From assembly GCA_020344215.1 (NCBI GenBank), contig CP070815.1, positions 4,374,655-4,438,654 of the forward strand: a stretch of DNA of 64,000 nucleotides. Reading direction: 5' to 3'. Under the pieces are notes generated by a model. The model was not told the DNA's origin, searched no databases, and saw only the letters and a list, made by a program, of their open reading frames with translations. Of the stretch, positions 35,767 to 45,827 are shown in pieces; within the stretch, counting starts at the first letter, position 1, and every line of letters starts with the position of its first letter. The DNA comes from Gemmatimonadota bacterium (GTDB lineage: Bacteria; Gemmatimonadota; Gemmatimonadetes; Palauibacterales; KS3-K002). Both the position numbers and the translations under genes were made by a program.

Positions 35767-36515
35767 ACGGCATGACCGAGCAGGATAAAGCGGGGCGCCT
35801 GCGGCCCTGGCGGTGATCCGGTGTAGTCGCCATAGCTCCGCGCCGGCCGCAAACCGGCGGCGCGCAACATCTCCTCGAGCTCCTGCGGTTCGTAGAGACG
35901 CACTCGTTCGTAGTAGTCGCCGAGCAGGCGATCTCCATTTGCCTCGAAGATGCGGATCTCCTTCACAACAACCTTGCCACCCTCTTCAAGTCGGCGCTGC
36001 TGCACCACGCGGCGGCCGTCGTGAAAGCGCTCGTCGCTATCGACTAGGCCGCTGCGAACCCGCTGCGCGTTGAGGAAGTCGAGGGCGAAGCAGCCTCCCT
36101 GCGACAGCACGCGCCGGATCTCTCCAAGCACCCGGACGTCCTCGTGCGAGTCGGCGAAGTACCCGAAGGACGTGAAGAAATTGGCCACGAACTGAAAGCT
36201 GCCGTCGGCGAAGGGCAAGTGGCGCATGTCGCCGCGAACCAGCAGCAGGTCGCGGCTTCTGGCTCGAGCCTGCTGCAGAAGCGGGGCCGAGAGGTCGAGT
36301 CCAATCGCGTTCAAGCCTCGACGCTCGAACTCGAGCATGTGGCGGCCGGCGCCGCATGCCAGGTCGAGTATTGGCCCCTCCGGCGGAGCGCAGCCCCGAC
36401 AGACGAGCTCGACGGCCGCCCTGGCCTCCTCCTCGTCACGATGTGGGTAGAGGGCCAGGTATTCTTCGCCGAACCAGTCGCGATACCACTCCGGGGGTCC
36501 CTGGGTGGTGCTCAT
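35763..36515 (-). CDS. Class I SAM-dependent methyltransferase
   Basis: The 250-residue protein has motif I ILDLACGAGRHMLEFERRG, the acidic post-I GLDLSAPLL, RGDMRHLPF and a motif IV FVANFFTSFGYF. It belongs to the broad Methyltransf_11/25 fold; the substrate is not inferable. It is translationally coupled to both neighbours (overlap of 4 bases with rlmH upstream and with bshC downstream). Confidence 0.85.
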   Translation of the reverse strand: MSTTQGPPEWYRDWFGEEYLALYPHRDEEEARAAVELVCRGCAPPEGPILDLACGAGRHMLEFERRGLNAIGLDLSAPLLQQARARSRDLLLVRGDMRHLPFADGSFQFVANFFTSFGYFADSHEDVRVLGEIRRVLSQGGCFALDFLNAQRVRSGLVDSDERFHDGRRVVQQRRLEEGGKVVVKEIRIFEANGDRLLGDYYERVRLYEPQELEEMLRAAGLRPARSYGDYTGSPPGPQAPRFILLGHAV

Positions 36516-36988
36516 CGGCCCTTGTGGTAGGGTTCACCGCGGAGGATCGTCCCCGCACGATAGATCTGCTCGGCCAACAGCAGACGCGCCATCTCATGTG
36601 GAAGCGTGAATGCCGATAGGGAGATCATCTGGTGCGCCGCGCCGCGCACTCCGCTGCTCAACCCCAAGGGACCACCTATGAGGAAAGCGATCCCGGGCTT
36701 GGACTCCACCGCCAGCTTCCCCAGGTGCTCCGCCAATTGCTCAGTGGTCCAGGGCGCCCCGCGTTCGTCGACTGCGATCAACTCGAGCCCGGCTTCCACC
36801 TTATCGAGCAGAGCCTGTGATTCCTTCTCGACAAGCGCGCCGGTATCCGCGCTGGGTGTGATGCGCTGCTGGCGTACTTCTAGGGACTCGAACTTGAAGT
36901 AATGGGCGAGGCGCGATTCGTAGTCGCGAATCGCCTCTGCCAAGCCCGGCATCTTCGGTGTACCCACCGAAACGATCATCACCTTCAC
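36512..36988 (-). CDS. rlmH: 23S rRNA pseudouridine-1915 N3-methyltransferase
   Basis: SPOUT methyltransferase modifying helix 69 of 23S rRNA. The 158 residues (family length) show ELIAVDERGAPWTTEQLAE, the knot motif FLIGGPLGLSSGV and the C-terminal LPHEMARLLLAEQIYRA with EPYHKGR at the end. The start is GTG 36988. Confidence 0.96.
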   Translation of the reverse strand: MKVMIVSVGTPKMPGLAEAIRDYESRLAHYFKFESLEVRQQRITPSADTGALVEKESQALLDKVEAGLELIAVDERGAPWTTEQLAEHLGKLAVESKPGIAFLIGGPLGLSSGVRGAAHQMISLSAFTLPHEMARLLLAEQIYRAGTILRGEPYHKGR

Positions 36989-37011
36989 GGCAATCTCGGT
37001 CTAGGCGCGCC

Positions 37012-38607
37012 TCAATCCGTCGGAATGACGAAGCTGTCCCGTAAGAAACACTCGTTGTCCTTGTAGGGAAAGTCGGTGACGTAATGCAGGCCCCGACTCT
37101 CGCGACGCCAGAGCGCGCAGCGGATCACCAACCCGGCAACGTCGAGCATATTGAGCAACTCCGAGGCTTCCGCCCACCGCGCGCCGTCCTTCGACCGCGG
37201 AGCAGCGCCGCAGAGGCTCGACCAGTCACGCCTCATTTCGTGTAGGCGTACCGCACCTGCACGCATCTCCGCAACGGTGCGAATGATCCCCAGGCGCTCC
37301 CACATGAGTTGCCTCAGGTCAGAGCGCAGTCTTGCCAGGCCGTCGGCAAGCGAGCCCGACAGGTCATCCGGGTGCGTCCAGCTGTCACTGCTCGGTGCCG
37401 GTACGAACGGCAGTTCCCATATCATCCGTGAGGCGGCTCGTTCAGCGAACACCACGGCCTCGAGGAGCGAGTTCGAGGCGAGCCGATTGGCGCCGTGAAC
37501 GCCGGTGCAGGCGCACTCGCCGGCGGCGAAGAGCCCAGGAAGTGACGTTCGTCCGTCGACATCGGTCCAGACGCCGCCGCACACGTAGTGTGCTGCGGGC
37601 ACTACCGGTATGGGCTCCTGACGCGCGTCCACACCCTTTGCACGGCACCCCTCCAGGATGGCAGGGAACCGCGCGTCGAGATGTTGCGCCGCGATGCCGG
37701 TAGCGTCGAGCCAAACGTGGTCCTTACCGCTCCTTCTCATCTCGCTATGGACCGCCCGGGCGACGATGTCCCGGGGTGCGAGATCCTTCCGGCGGTCGTA
37801 CGCGCCCATGAAGGCGTCGCCGTTCCAGTTCCGGAGAACTGCGCCTTCACCACGCAGCGCCTCGGAAATCAAGAATGCATGTTCCTCTGCCGGGTAGAGG
37901 GCGGTGGGATGGAACTGGATGAACTCCATGTTGGCGACGGTGGCGCCTGCCCGGTAGGCGAGGGCAACGCCGTCGCCTGTGGCGATGGCGGGGTTCGTGG
38001 TGTGGCAGTAGATGGCTGCGCTGCCGCCCGCTGCCAGCATCGTGGCGCGTGCGCGTACCGGTAGCAGGGCGTTCGACTTGACATCGAGCACCCAGGCGCC
38101 GACACAGCGGCGGAGTCCATCCAGGCACTCGACCTGCAGCGAGAGGACCATGTGATCCTCGAGCAATTGGATGCGCTCGTGATTCGTTACGGCGCGATCG
38201 AGGGCGTCCTCTATGGCGGAGCCCGTCTTGTCCTGGCTGTGAACGATACGTGCGTGTGAGTGACCACCCTCCCTGCCGAGAGCGAGCCGACCGCCGGATT
38301 CGGAGAAGCGGACACCCCAGTCGACAAGGTCGGCCACCGCCTGCGGCCCACTCTGCACGAGAGTGTCAACACGGTCGAGGTGGCAGAGGCCTGCGCCGGC
38401 CTGCAACGTGTCGTGGACATGGTCCGCGAAGGAATCGGCGCTATCGACGACCGCCGCGATTCCGCCTTGTGCGTAGTTCGTGTTGGAGTCGAGACTCGCC
38501 TTCTTCGTCACCAGGACCACGTCGGCATGCTCTGCGACTCGTAGCGCGAAGGTGAGACCCGCGATCCCGGAGCCGATGACGAGGATTCCCGTGTCGATAC
38601 CGTTCAT
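37012..38607 (-). CDS. nadB: L-aspartate oxidase
   Basis: FAD enzyme oxidising L-aspartate to iminoaspartate in de novo NAD synthesis. The 531 residues contain the dinucleotide site LVIGSGIAGLTFALRVAE, NYAQGGIAAV, the active-site Arg region EGGHSHARIVHSQDKTG, MEFIQFHPTALY and GLFAAGECACTGVHGANRL. ATG 38607 overlaps the lpxK stop; the open frame further upstream is inside lpxK. The HPTAL and GGHS motifs and lack of membrane-anchor partners favour NadB over succinate dehydrogenase flavoprotein. nadA and nadC are not adjacent. Confidence 0.94.
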   Translation of the reverse strand: MNGIDTGILVIGSGIAGLTFALRVAEHADVVLVTKKASLDSNTNYAQGGIAAVVDSADSFADHVHDTLQAGAGLCHLDRVDTLVQSGPQAVADLVDWGVRFSESGGRLALGREGGHSHARIVHSQDKTGSAIEDALDRAVTNHERIQLLEDHMVLSLQVECLDGLRRCVGAWVLDVKSNALLPVRARATMLAAGGSAAIYCHTTNPAIATGDGVALAYRAGATVANMEFIQFHPTALYPAEEHAFLISEALRGEGAVLRNWNGDAFMGAYDRRKDLAPRDIVARAVHSEMRRSGKDHVWLDATGIAAQHLDARFPAILEGCRAKGVDARQEPIPVVPAAHYVCGGVWTDVDGRTSLPGLFAAGECACTGVHGANRLASNSLLEAVVFAERAASRMIWELPFVPAPSSDSWTHPDDLSGSLADGLARLRSDLRQLMWERLGIIRTVAEMRAGAVRLHEMRRDWSSLCGAAPRSKDGARWAEASELLNMLDVAGLVIRCALWRRESRGLHYVTDFPYKDNECFLRDSFVIPTD

Positions 38608-39650
38608 GCCGGTTGCCCCCTCCGCGATCGCGGCACATCCGAGAGGCGGCAGAGGAGACGGTCCACTTCCTCTCGGCCGGTCTCCCATTCGACCGTTTGC
38701 AGCGGAACGTAAATCTCGATCTCCGGGCCAAGCGCGGTGCCCAGCTTCACCGCATCCTTTAGCGTGGCAACGAGCGATCCACCGGCGGTGCGCCGGAGGA
38801 TACGCTCGACCTCCTCAGCGCTGTAGCTGTGGTGGTCGGGAAAGGACCAGTGGTCGTCGACGGTCACGCCCGCCTCCGCCAGCTGGGCGAAGACGGCCCC
38901 GGGCCTCGCTACTCCCGCCACGGCCAAAGCGCAGTGGAGACCCCGGGCCGGCTTGGGCGTATCCAGCTGGCGGCTAGCCCCATCGTAGCTCGCCAAGCCG
39001 GCCAGGCCAATGTACGCCTCGGCACGCGGAAGTGAGGGGCATAGCTCGCCAAGGGACGCCGTCACCTGCGCCGCTTGCCCGCGACCGGCCACTTTCCGGG
39101 TCGTGATGACGAGGTCCGCACGATTCAACGCTGTCAGCGGCTCGCGCCAGGGACCTCGCGGCAAGAGCCTGCGCGAAGCGCTCCACTCCTCGGCTGCCAC
39201 CAGCACGAGATTGACATCAGCTCTCAGGGCGCGATGTTGAAACGCGTCATCGAGGACGGCCATTTCCGCTCCGTCCCGCTGAGCTTGACGTACCCCCTCC
39301 GTCCTGTCGACTGAAACGTGTACGGGTACCTCCGGGTTCAGGAGGCGATGGACTTGGACCTCGTCGCCGCCGTAACCACGCATGACCACCGCAGCCGCAA
39401 AGCCGCGGGCGGCCAAGGTCCCGGCAAACCACGCCGTCACCGGCGTCTTCCCGGTGCCGCCGACCGTCAGGTTCCCAACAGCGAGCGTCGGAATCGGCGC
39501 ATCCGCAGAGCTCAAGAAGCCGTGATCGTACATCCAGGCCCGTGCGCTGACGCCCAACCGGTAGCCCATCTCGGCCGGAACCAGTAGCGCCGAGAGTAGT
39601 CGGTAGCCCGGTCCTTCCACCGTCCACAGGCGCTGGTGCCAGTCACTCAT
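38604..39650 (-). CDS. lpxK: Tetraacyldisaccharide 4'-kinase
   Basis: Phosphorylates lipid A disaccharide at the 4' position on the inner face of the inner membrane. The 348-residue protein has a short hydrophobic N-terminal helix (LLSALLVPAEMGYRLG), the Walker-A-like VGNLTVGGTGKTP, RGYGGDEV and the catalytic-acid region VLDDAFQHRALRADVNLVL. It is followed by nadB with a 4-base overlap. waaA (KDO transferase), often beside lpxK, is absent here. Confidence 0.95.
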   Translation of the reverse strand: MSDWHQRLWTVEGPGYRLLSALLVPAEMGYRLGVSARAWMYDHGFLSSADAPIPTLAVGNLTVGGTGKTPVTAWFAGTLAARGFAAAVVMRGYGGDEVQVHRLLNPEVPVHVSVDRTEGVRQAQRDGAEMAVLDDAFQHRALRADVNLVLVAAEEWSASRRLLPRGPWREPLTALNRADLVITTRKVAGRGQAAQVTASLGELCPSLPRAEAYIGLAGLASYDGASRQLDTPKPARGLHCALAVAGVARPGAVFAQLAEAGVTVDDHWSFPDHHSYSAEEVERILRRTAGGSLVATLKDAVKLGTALGPEIEIYVPLQTVEWETGREEVDRLLCRLSDVPRSRRGQPA

Positions 39651-39660
39651 GATCTCAGTT

Positions 39661-40317
39661 CTATCGCTGCCCTGCCCCGTCGACGCGCGCTTTCAGTTCT
39701 TGAAGCTGCAGCTCGAGCTCGCGAGCGTGGTCTTCCAGGTCCCGCACGGAGCAGTCCCGCGAAACGTAGCGGGGCTCGCCGATCTCCACGCGAACCGTGG
39801 CGAATGGTTTCGGAATCATGAAACTGTCCCAGCCCTCGATCCACCAGGCCCGGTGTGCGCCAGCCATTACGGGGATCAGCGGAGCGCCGCTGAGTCGGAC
39901 CGCCTGGAGCACCCCCGGCTTCAGCCTCTCTCTGGGCCCTTGCGGCCCGTCCGGTGTGATCGCGATCGAGCGGCCCGCTCTCAGCTTGCGAACGACCTCA
40001 CGCAGGGCCGGGAATGCACCGTGCGTGCTCGAACCACGGATCGCGTCATAACCTAGGGCGCGTCCGACGCGTGCCAGGTACTCGCCGTCGCGATGCCGAC
40101 TCACCAGCATCACGATCCGGTTGCCCCGATAGAGATACAGCAACGGCAGGATGCGCCCGTGCCACGTGACGAACACGACCGGCTGCCCGGCGCCCCAGGT
40201 GTCCCGCTGGTGTTCCTTGCCGTTGATCTCGAACCGCAGGCTCGAATAGACCCCGCGAAACAAAGGTGGAGCGAGCGTTCGCGCCAGCCCCAGAGCGATT
40301 CGGTCGCGTGCGTTCAA
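39661..40317 (-). CDS. DUF374 lysophospholipid acyltransferase-family protein
   Basis: Likely membrane-associated acyltransferase of the DUF374 group, which sits in lipid A operons and may act as a KDO-dependent late acyltransferase. The 218-residue protein shows VFVTWHGRILPLLYLYRGN (HX4-type motif as WHGRI), SRHRDGEYLARV, GSSTHGAFPALREVV and AITPDGPQGPRERLKPGVL, the family signature. The start is TTG 40317 with GGAAGGA at good spacing, overlapping the lpxB stop. Substrate not proven. Confidence 0.82.
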   Translation of the reverse strand: MNARDRIALGLARTLAPPLFRGVYSSLRFEINGKEHQRDTWGAGQPVVFVTWHGRILPLLYLYRGNRIVMLVSRHRDGEYLARVGRALGYDAIRGSSTHGAFPALREVVRKLRAGRSIAITPDGPQGPRERLKPGVLQAVRLSGAPLIPVMAGAHRAWWIEGWDSFMIPKPFATVRVEIGEPRYVSRDCSVRDLEDHARELELQLQELKARVDGAGQR

Positions 40318-41438
40318 TCCCGTCCTTCCAAGAGCCCGGCTGCCAACTTCGCTACTCGCTCCCGTGCTCCCGGCTCTCCCAGCTGCTCGCGAACACCCTC
40401 AAGCGCCTCGAGCTGCGCCCGTCGCTGCTCGGAGCCACGGTCCAGCAGCGGCAGGAGCGCCTCGGCCATTTCGTCCGCCGGCAGGCGCTGGACAAACTCC
40501 GGTGCGATGCGCCGCCCCGCCAGTATGTTCACCATGCCGATGCTGTCGACGCGCACTAATCGCCGCGCCAGCAGATAGCTCAGCCGGTGCACACGATAGG
40601 CGATCACCAGCGGGGTCCTGTTGAGTGCCGCCTCGACGGTGGAAGTGCCCGATTTCGTCAAGACGGCGGTGGCCGCCCCCAGCACCTGTGCCGAATCGTG
40701 GGCGACGGAGTAGTCGGACGCCTCGTACAGTCCGGCGGGCACGTGAGGCGCTGCGGATACGATGACTTGTACGTCTGGGCGACGCCGGACAACCTGATGC
40801 GCGGCAGCCAGGAAGGGCGCTAGTAGACGGCGCACCTCCTGGGGGCGCGATCCGGGTAGCAGGCCCAGGATTGGCCGCTCAGGATCGGCTCCCAGGGCTG
40901 CAATCGCCTCCCTAGGCGTCTGTTGGCGTTCCGGGAGGTCGAGGAGCGGGTGGCCCACGAAAACGGCTTTAACGCCGAATTCTCGCAGGAAGGGCTCTTC
41001 CTGAGGGAATACCACCGCCACACAGTTGGCCTTCTCCGCCAGGATCTGTGCCCGCGCCTGCCGCCAGGCCCAGAGCTGGGGCGGGATGTAGTAGAGCACC
41101 GGGATCCCCCGGGCATGCGCCTCCCCACAGAGCCAGAGGTTGAACCCCGGGTAGTCGATGGGAATGACGAGATCGGGTCGGGTCTGGTCGAGGAGCCGGC
41201 GAATGTGTCGACGTAGAGAGAGAAAGAAGGGCAACCGCGAGAGAACCTCAGCCAGCCCAATGACGACCAACCGATCGAATTCCACGATCGGCCTTACACC
41301 TACCTCCGCCATGCGAGGTCCGGCCAGCCCGCTCAACTCGGCCGCCGGGTATATCTGCTGTAGCGCTTTGGCCAAGGCGGCGCCGTGCAGATCTCCTGAA
41401 GCCTCGCCCGCCGATAGGAGTATTCGGGGCTCAGACAC
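40314..41438 (-). CDS. lpxB: Lipid-A-disaccharide synthase
   Basis: GT19 enzyme joining UDP-diacylglucosamine and lipid X. The 374-residue protein shows LSAGEASGDLHGAALAKAL, PDLVIPIDYPGFNLWL, YYIPPQLWAWRQARAQIL, FVGHPLLD, LPGSRPQEVRRLLAPFL and TKSGTSTVEAAL. The start GTG 41438 lies within the last codons of a small upstream ORF (overlap 8 bases). Confidence 0.96.
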   Translation of the reverse strand: MSEPRILLSAGEASGDLHGAALAKALQQIYPAAELSGLAGPRMAEVGVRPIVEFDRLVVIGLAEVLSRLPFFLSLRRHIRRLLDQTRPDLVIPIDYPGFNLWLCGEAHARGIPVLYYIPPQLWAWRQARAQILAEKANCVAVVFPQEEPFLREFGVKAVFVGHPLLDLPERQQTPREAIAALGADPERPILGLLPGSRPQEVRRLLAPFLAAAHQVVRRRPDVQVIVSAAPHVPAGLYEASDYSVAHDSAQVLGAATAVLTKSGTSTVEAALNRTPLVIAYRVHRLSYLLARRLVRVDSIGMVNILAGRRIAPEFVQRLPADEMAEALLPLLDRGSEQRRAQLEALEGVREQLGEPGARERVAKLAAGLLEGRD

Positions 41439-41550
41439 GTGAGCCGAGATACCAGATCGCTATGAGGACGACGGCCAGCAAGATGACCAGCGTCCGGGTC
41501 CGCATTCCGGCGCGTTCGCGTGAACCGAGAATCTTCCGTTCACGCCTCAT
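41431..41550 (-). CDS. Small single-helix membrane ORF between the oxidoreductase and lpxB
   Basis: A 39-codon frame (MRRERKILGSRERAGMRTRT, then a hydrophobic helix LVILLAVVLIAIWYLGSRV). Its ATG overlaps the end of the oxidoreductase gene by 11 bases and its TGA overlaps the lpxB start by 8, which is how real genes are arranged in this operon. A positively charged N-terminus before one membrane helix gives a sensible N-in topology. The ribosome site is weak; an internal ATG at 41505 would leave 24 residues. No known family recognised. Confidence 0.45.
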   Translation of the reverse strand: MRRERKILGSRERAGMRTRTLVILLAVVLIAIWYLGSRV

Positions 41551-42547
41551 CCGTAGCAAGGACATTCTCTTGGTGCCTCTCGATATGCTCGACGATATCC
41601 AGAGCGACGGCCAGAGCCGTGCGGCCTTCATGCGCGCTCACCGCGACGGGCTCTTCGCGACGCACTGCCCTGGTGAATGCACGCAGCTCTAACTTGAGGG
41701 GTTCTTCGCCATCCCCGCGAAGCGGGATGTGCTCGACCAGGTCACTCAAGCCGGTCACCTCGTCGATGCTCGTCACCTCCGCCGTACGCCGGTAGAACTC
41801 TCCCGTACCCTTTCCGAGGTCGAGGCTGACGTACCCGCTGGGCTGGAAGAAGCGGATCTTTCTTTGACGCTGTATCGAGACACGACTGGCGGTGATGTTG
41901 GCGACAGCGCCACGATCGAACTCCAGGCGTGCGTTGGCTATGTCAACGCTGCCGCTGAGCACCGAGACACCGACCGCCCGCAGATCGGTTACCGAGCCGC
42001 TAACGAGGCTCAGGATGAGATCGATGTCGTGGATCATGAGGTCGAGGACCACGGGGACGTCGGTGCCACGGCGTACGAAAGGCGCCAGCCGGTGCGATTC
42101 TACGAAGAGAGGGTTCTCGAGATAAGGCTCGCAGGCGCGCACCGCACCGTTGAACCGCTCGATGTGGCCTACCTGGATGATACGGTCGTTATCGGCGGCG
42201 ATGCGAATGAGCTCGTCCGCCTCGGCTGTGGTCGGCGTGATCGGCTTCTCGATCAGCAGGTCACAGTCGTGCGCCAGTGCCTGCTTTCCAATCTCGAAGT
42301 GGCTGACGGTCGGGACGACTATGCTAACGGCTTCAACCTGATCCAGCAGTTGGTCGAGCTCATCGAAGGCGTGAGTGTCGAGTTCCGAGGCCACGCTCGC
42401 CGCGTGCTCGGCGTCGACGTCGTATACACCCACGAGCCGGGCCGTGGGAAGTTCTCTCATGATTCGGGCGTGATGGTAGCCGAGGCTGCCCACGCCCACC
42501 ACGCCTACGGCAACCGGATCAAAAAAAATGTCAGACCGTGACTCCAC
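41540..42547 (-). CDS. Gfo/Idh/MocA-family oxidoreductase in the lpx operon
   Basis: NAD(P)-dependent sugar oxidoreductase type. The 335-residue protein has the Rossmann start VGVVGVGSLGYHHARIMREL, IVVPTVSHFEIGKQAL, the EKP motif (LLIEKPITPT) and VGHIERFNGAV, with a C-terminal sheet domain (LDLMIHDIDLILSL). Located between lpxA and lpxB, it resembles GnnA, which in Acidithiobacillus oxidises UDP-GlcNAc at C3 for the amino-lipid A route; the partner aminotransferase GnnB is not in the window. The start GTG 42547 is soon followed by a run of eight T; a later GTG in the glycine-rich loop is possible but would truncate the fold. Confidence 0.88.
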   Translation of the reverse strand: MESRSDIFFDPVAVGVVGVGSLGYHHARIMRELPTARLVGVYDVDAEHAASVASELDTHAFDELDQLLDQVEAVSIVVPTVSHFEIGKQALAHDCDLLIEKPITPTTAEADELIRIAADNDRIIQVGHIERFNGAVRACEPYLENPLFVESHRLAPFVRRGTDVPVVLDLMIHDIDLILSLVSGSVTDLRAVGVSVLSGSVDIANARLEFDRGAVANITASRVSIQRQRKIRFFQPSGYVSLDLGKGTGEFYRRTAEVTSIDEVTGLSDLVEHIPLRGDGEEPLKLELRAFTRAVRREEPVAVSAHEGRTALAVALDIVEHIERHQENVLATDEA

Positions 42548-43336
42548 GTTCGCTCGCCTCGATGAAGGCGACGAGCCTATCGACCTCTTCGGTCAACTCG
42601 CCTTGCGAGTGGATCTCCTCGATCGCCTGGCTGAGGTTCATCTCGGAGCTGAAGAGGGTCCTGTATGCCCGCTTCAGAGCCAGTCGGGTCTCCTTTGTGA
42701 GACCGCGGCGTTCCAGCCCCACGCTGTTCAAGCCGTAGAGCGCGCACGGGCTCCCTGCCGCCCGCGTATACGGCGGAATGTCTTTCGAGACCCGCGACGC
42801 ACCACCAACGAACGCGTGTGTGCCGATGCGGACGAACTGATGGATAGCAGTAAGGCCGCCGATGGTGGCCCAATCCTCGATGACTACGTGTCCGCCCATC
42901 TGAACGGCGTTAGCGATGATCACGTGATCACCGATGCGCGAATCGTGGGGCACATGAGAGTAGGCCATCAGCAAACAGCCGCTCCCCACGACGCTCGAGC
43001 CTGAAGCGCGGGTCCCGCGGTTCAGCGTGGCGAACTCGCGTATCGTTGTGCGGTCGCCCACGATGAGCAGCGTTTCCTCGCCCTCGTACTTGAGGTCCTG
43101 CGGGTCGGTACCCAGCACCGCTCCCTTGGCGATGAAACACTCGCGTCCGATCCGCGTATCCTTCTCGATATAGGCGTGGGGACCCACGACCGTCCCGTCG
43201 TCGATCTGCACGTTCGGCCCGATTATCGCGTAGGGGCCGACCTGCACGCCATCCGCCAACTCGGCTCCCGGATCGACTATCGCCGTCGCATGAATCCGTG
43301 GGGGCGTCTGTCCCTTATCAGCCATCGTCGGTGTTG

Positions 43337-43340
<4 letters not shown>
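42531..43340 (-). CDS. lpxA: Acyl-ACP:UDP-N-acetylglucosamine O-acyltransferase
   Basis: First enzyme of lipid A synthesis, a left-handed beta-helix trimer. The 269-residue protein begins IHATAIVDPGAELADGVQVG, shows hexapeptide repeats, GTDPQDLKY, the catalytic-type His in AYSHVPHDSRIGD, GGLTAIHQFVRIG and the C-terminal helices with GLERRGLTKE. ATG 43340 overlaps the lpxC-fabZ stop; the longer frame upstream is low-complexity and inside that gene. If the neighbouring oxidoreductase is GnnA-like, its substrate could be a 3-amino sugar. Confidence 0.96.
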
Positions 43341-44614
<1,274 letters not shown>

Positions 44615-44662
44615 AGCGAAATACCCTCCTGCTTTCTCTCAGACTGACCGGTCGGTCCGCCG

Positions 44663-45706
44663 TCAGGAGTCGTCGTCGACCTCTAGCTTCTTCTCGATAC
44701 GCCGCACCCGACGAATCAGCTCGGGCAGCTTGAGAAAAGCGGCGCTCGCGCGCATTACCTTGGTCAGAGGCCGGGCTGGATACCCGAACCACGTCTCTCC
44801 CGCCGGGATGTCGTGGCTGACACCTGCCTGGGCCGCGACCTTGGCGCCATCGCCCACATCCAGGTGGCCGATGATTCCAACCTGGCCTGCTAGTGCTACG
44901 CCGTCCCCAACGGTTGTGCTGCCGGCGATGCCCACCTGAGCCACGATGATACACTGCCGCCCGATGCGGACGTTGTGTGCTATGTGCACCAAGTTGTCTA
45001 TCTTAGTGCCCGCGCCGATTCGCGTCTCGCCAACCGAGCCGCGATCGATGCATGTGTTGGCGCCAATCTCGACGTCATCCTCCACCACGCAGCGCCCTAC
45101 CTGGGGGATCTTCCGATGCCGGTTGTCCTGAAAGACGTAGCCGAAGCCGTCCACTCCGATCCGCGCACCGCTGTGAACGATGCAGCGGGCTCCTATCACG
45201 GTGTCGGGATAGAGGCATACCAGATCTTTGAGCTCGGTGTCGGCGCCAATCTCGCAGCGCTCGCCGACTACGCAGTTTGCACCGACGCGGACCCTGTCGC
45301 CCAGTCTGGTGCCAGCCGCGACCACCGCGTGGTGGCCAATGATCACACCCTCTCCCAGCTCCACACCGGGTCCAAGCATGGCGCTGGGCGCTATCTCGCC
45401 GTCTCGTGGGGCCTGTGGGTAGAGGAGCGTCAGCGTCTCTGCCAGCGCGGCGTGCGCGTCGTCGACCCACAACAGAGCGGTGCTCTGAGGAAAGTCCTCC
45501 AGCCTGCCCATCTCGCGGTCGACGATGACAGCCGTCGCGCGAGTTGCGCCAAGGTACCGGAGGTACTTGCGCCTTGCAAGAAAACTAACCTCCCCCTCGC
45601 TGGCCGTTTCGAGAGGCGCAGCCCGCTCGATCGTGCCATCCGGTTTCCCGACCAACTCGGCGCCTAGGCGCTCGGCGAGCTGACCTACCGTTAAGCTGGA
45701 TGTCAT
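44663..45706 (-). CDS. lpxD: UDP-3-O-acylglucosamine N-acyltransferase
   Basis: Adds the second acyl chain to the deacetylated UDP-glucosamine. The 347-residue protein has an N-terminal uridine-binding domain (LTVGQLAERLGAELVG, SFLARRKYLRYL), then a hexapeptide beta-helix with GVDGFGYVFQDNRHRKIPQVG, the catalytic His in NLVHIAHNVRIG, GDGVALAGQVGIIGHL and GVSHDIPAGETWFGYPARP. Two hairpins lie in the 121-base gap upstream. Confidence 0.96.
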   Translation of the reverse strand: MTSSLTVGQLAERLGAELVGKPDGTIERAAPLETASEGEVSFLARRKYLRYLGATRATAVIVDREMGRLEDFPQSTALLWVDDAHAALAETLTLLYPQAPRDGEIAPSAMLGPGVELGEGVIIGHHAVVAAGTRLGDRVRVGANCVVGERCEIGADTELKDLVCLYPDTVIGARCIVHSGARIGVDGFGYVFQDNRHRKIPQVGRCVVEDDVEIGANTCIDRGSVGETRIGAGTKIDNLVHIAHNVRIGRQCIIVAQVGIAGSTTVGDGVALAGQVGIIGHLDVGDGAKVAAQAGVSHDIPAGETWFGYPARPLTKVMRASAAFLKLPELIRRVRRIEKKLEVDDDS

Positions 45707-45757
45707 CGGTGCTCCCGTGGATATGTCGTACGCCGATCAGCAGGGCAATAGAAAGAA

Positions 45758-45788
45758 CGCCCACGGTGGATTCTCGAGACCGTGGGCG
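45758..45788 (-). terminator. Intrinsic terminator between ompH and lpxD
   Basis: A perfect 10-bp stem (45779-45788 with 45758-45767; arms CGCCCACGGT/ACCGTGGGCG, 11-base loop) is followed on the minus strand by the T-rich TTCTTTCTATT. It would end or attenuate transcripts coming from bamA-ompH before lpxD. Confidence 0.65.
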
Positions 45789-45791
45789 CAT

Positions 45792-45821
45792 GAGCCCGGG
45801 GTCATGACCGGCCCCGGGCTC
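45792..45821. repeat. Second GC hairpin next to the ompH-lpxD terminator
   Basis: Arms 45792-45801 (GAGCCCGGGG) and 45812-45821 (CCCCGGGCTC) are exact complements with a 10-base loop. It lies directly between the ompH stop and the terminator hairpin, without its own T-run, and may stabilise the ompH 3' end. Confidence 0.6.
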
Positions 45822-45827
45822 GCATCG

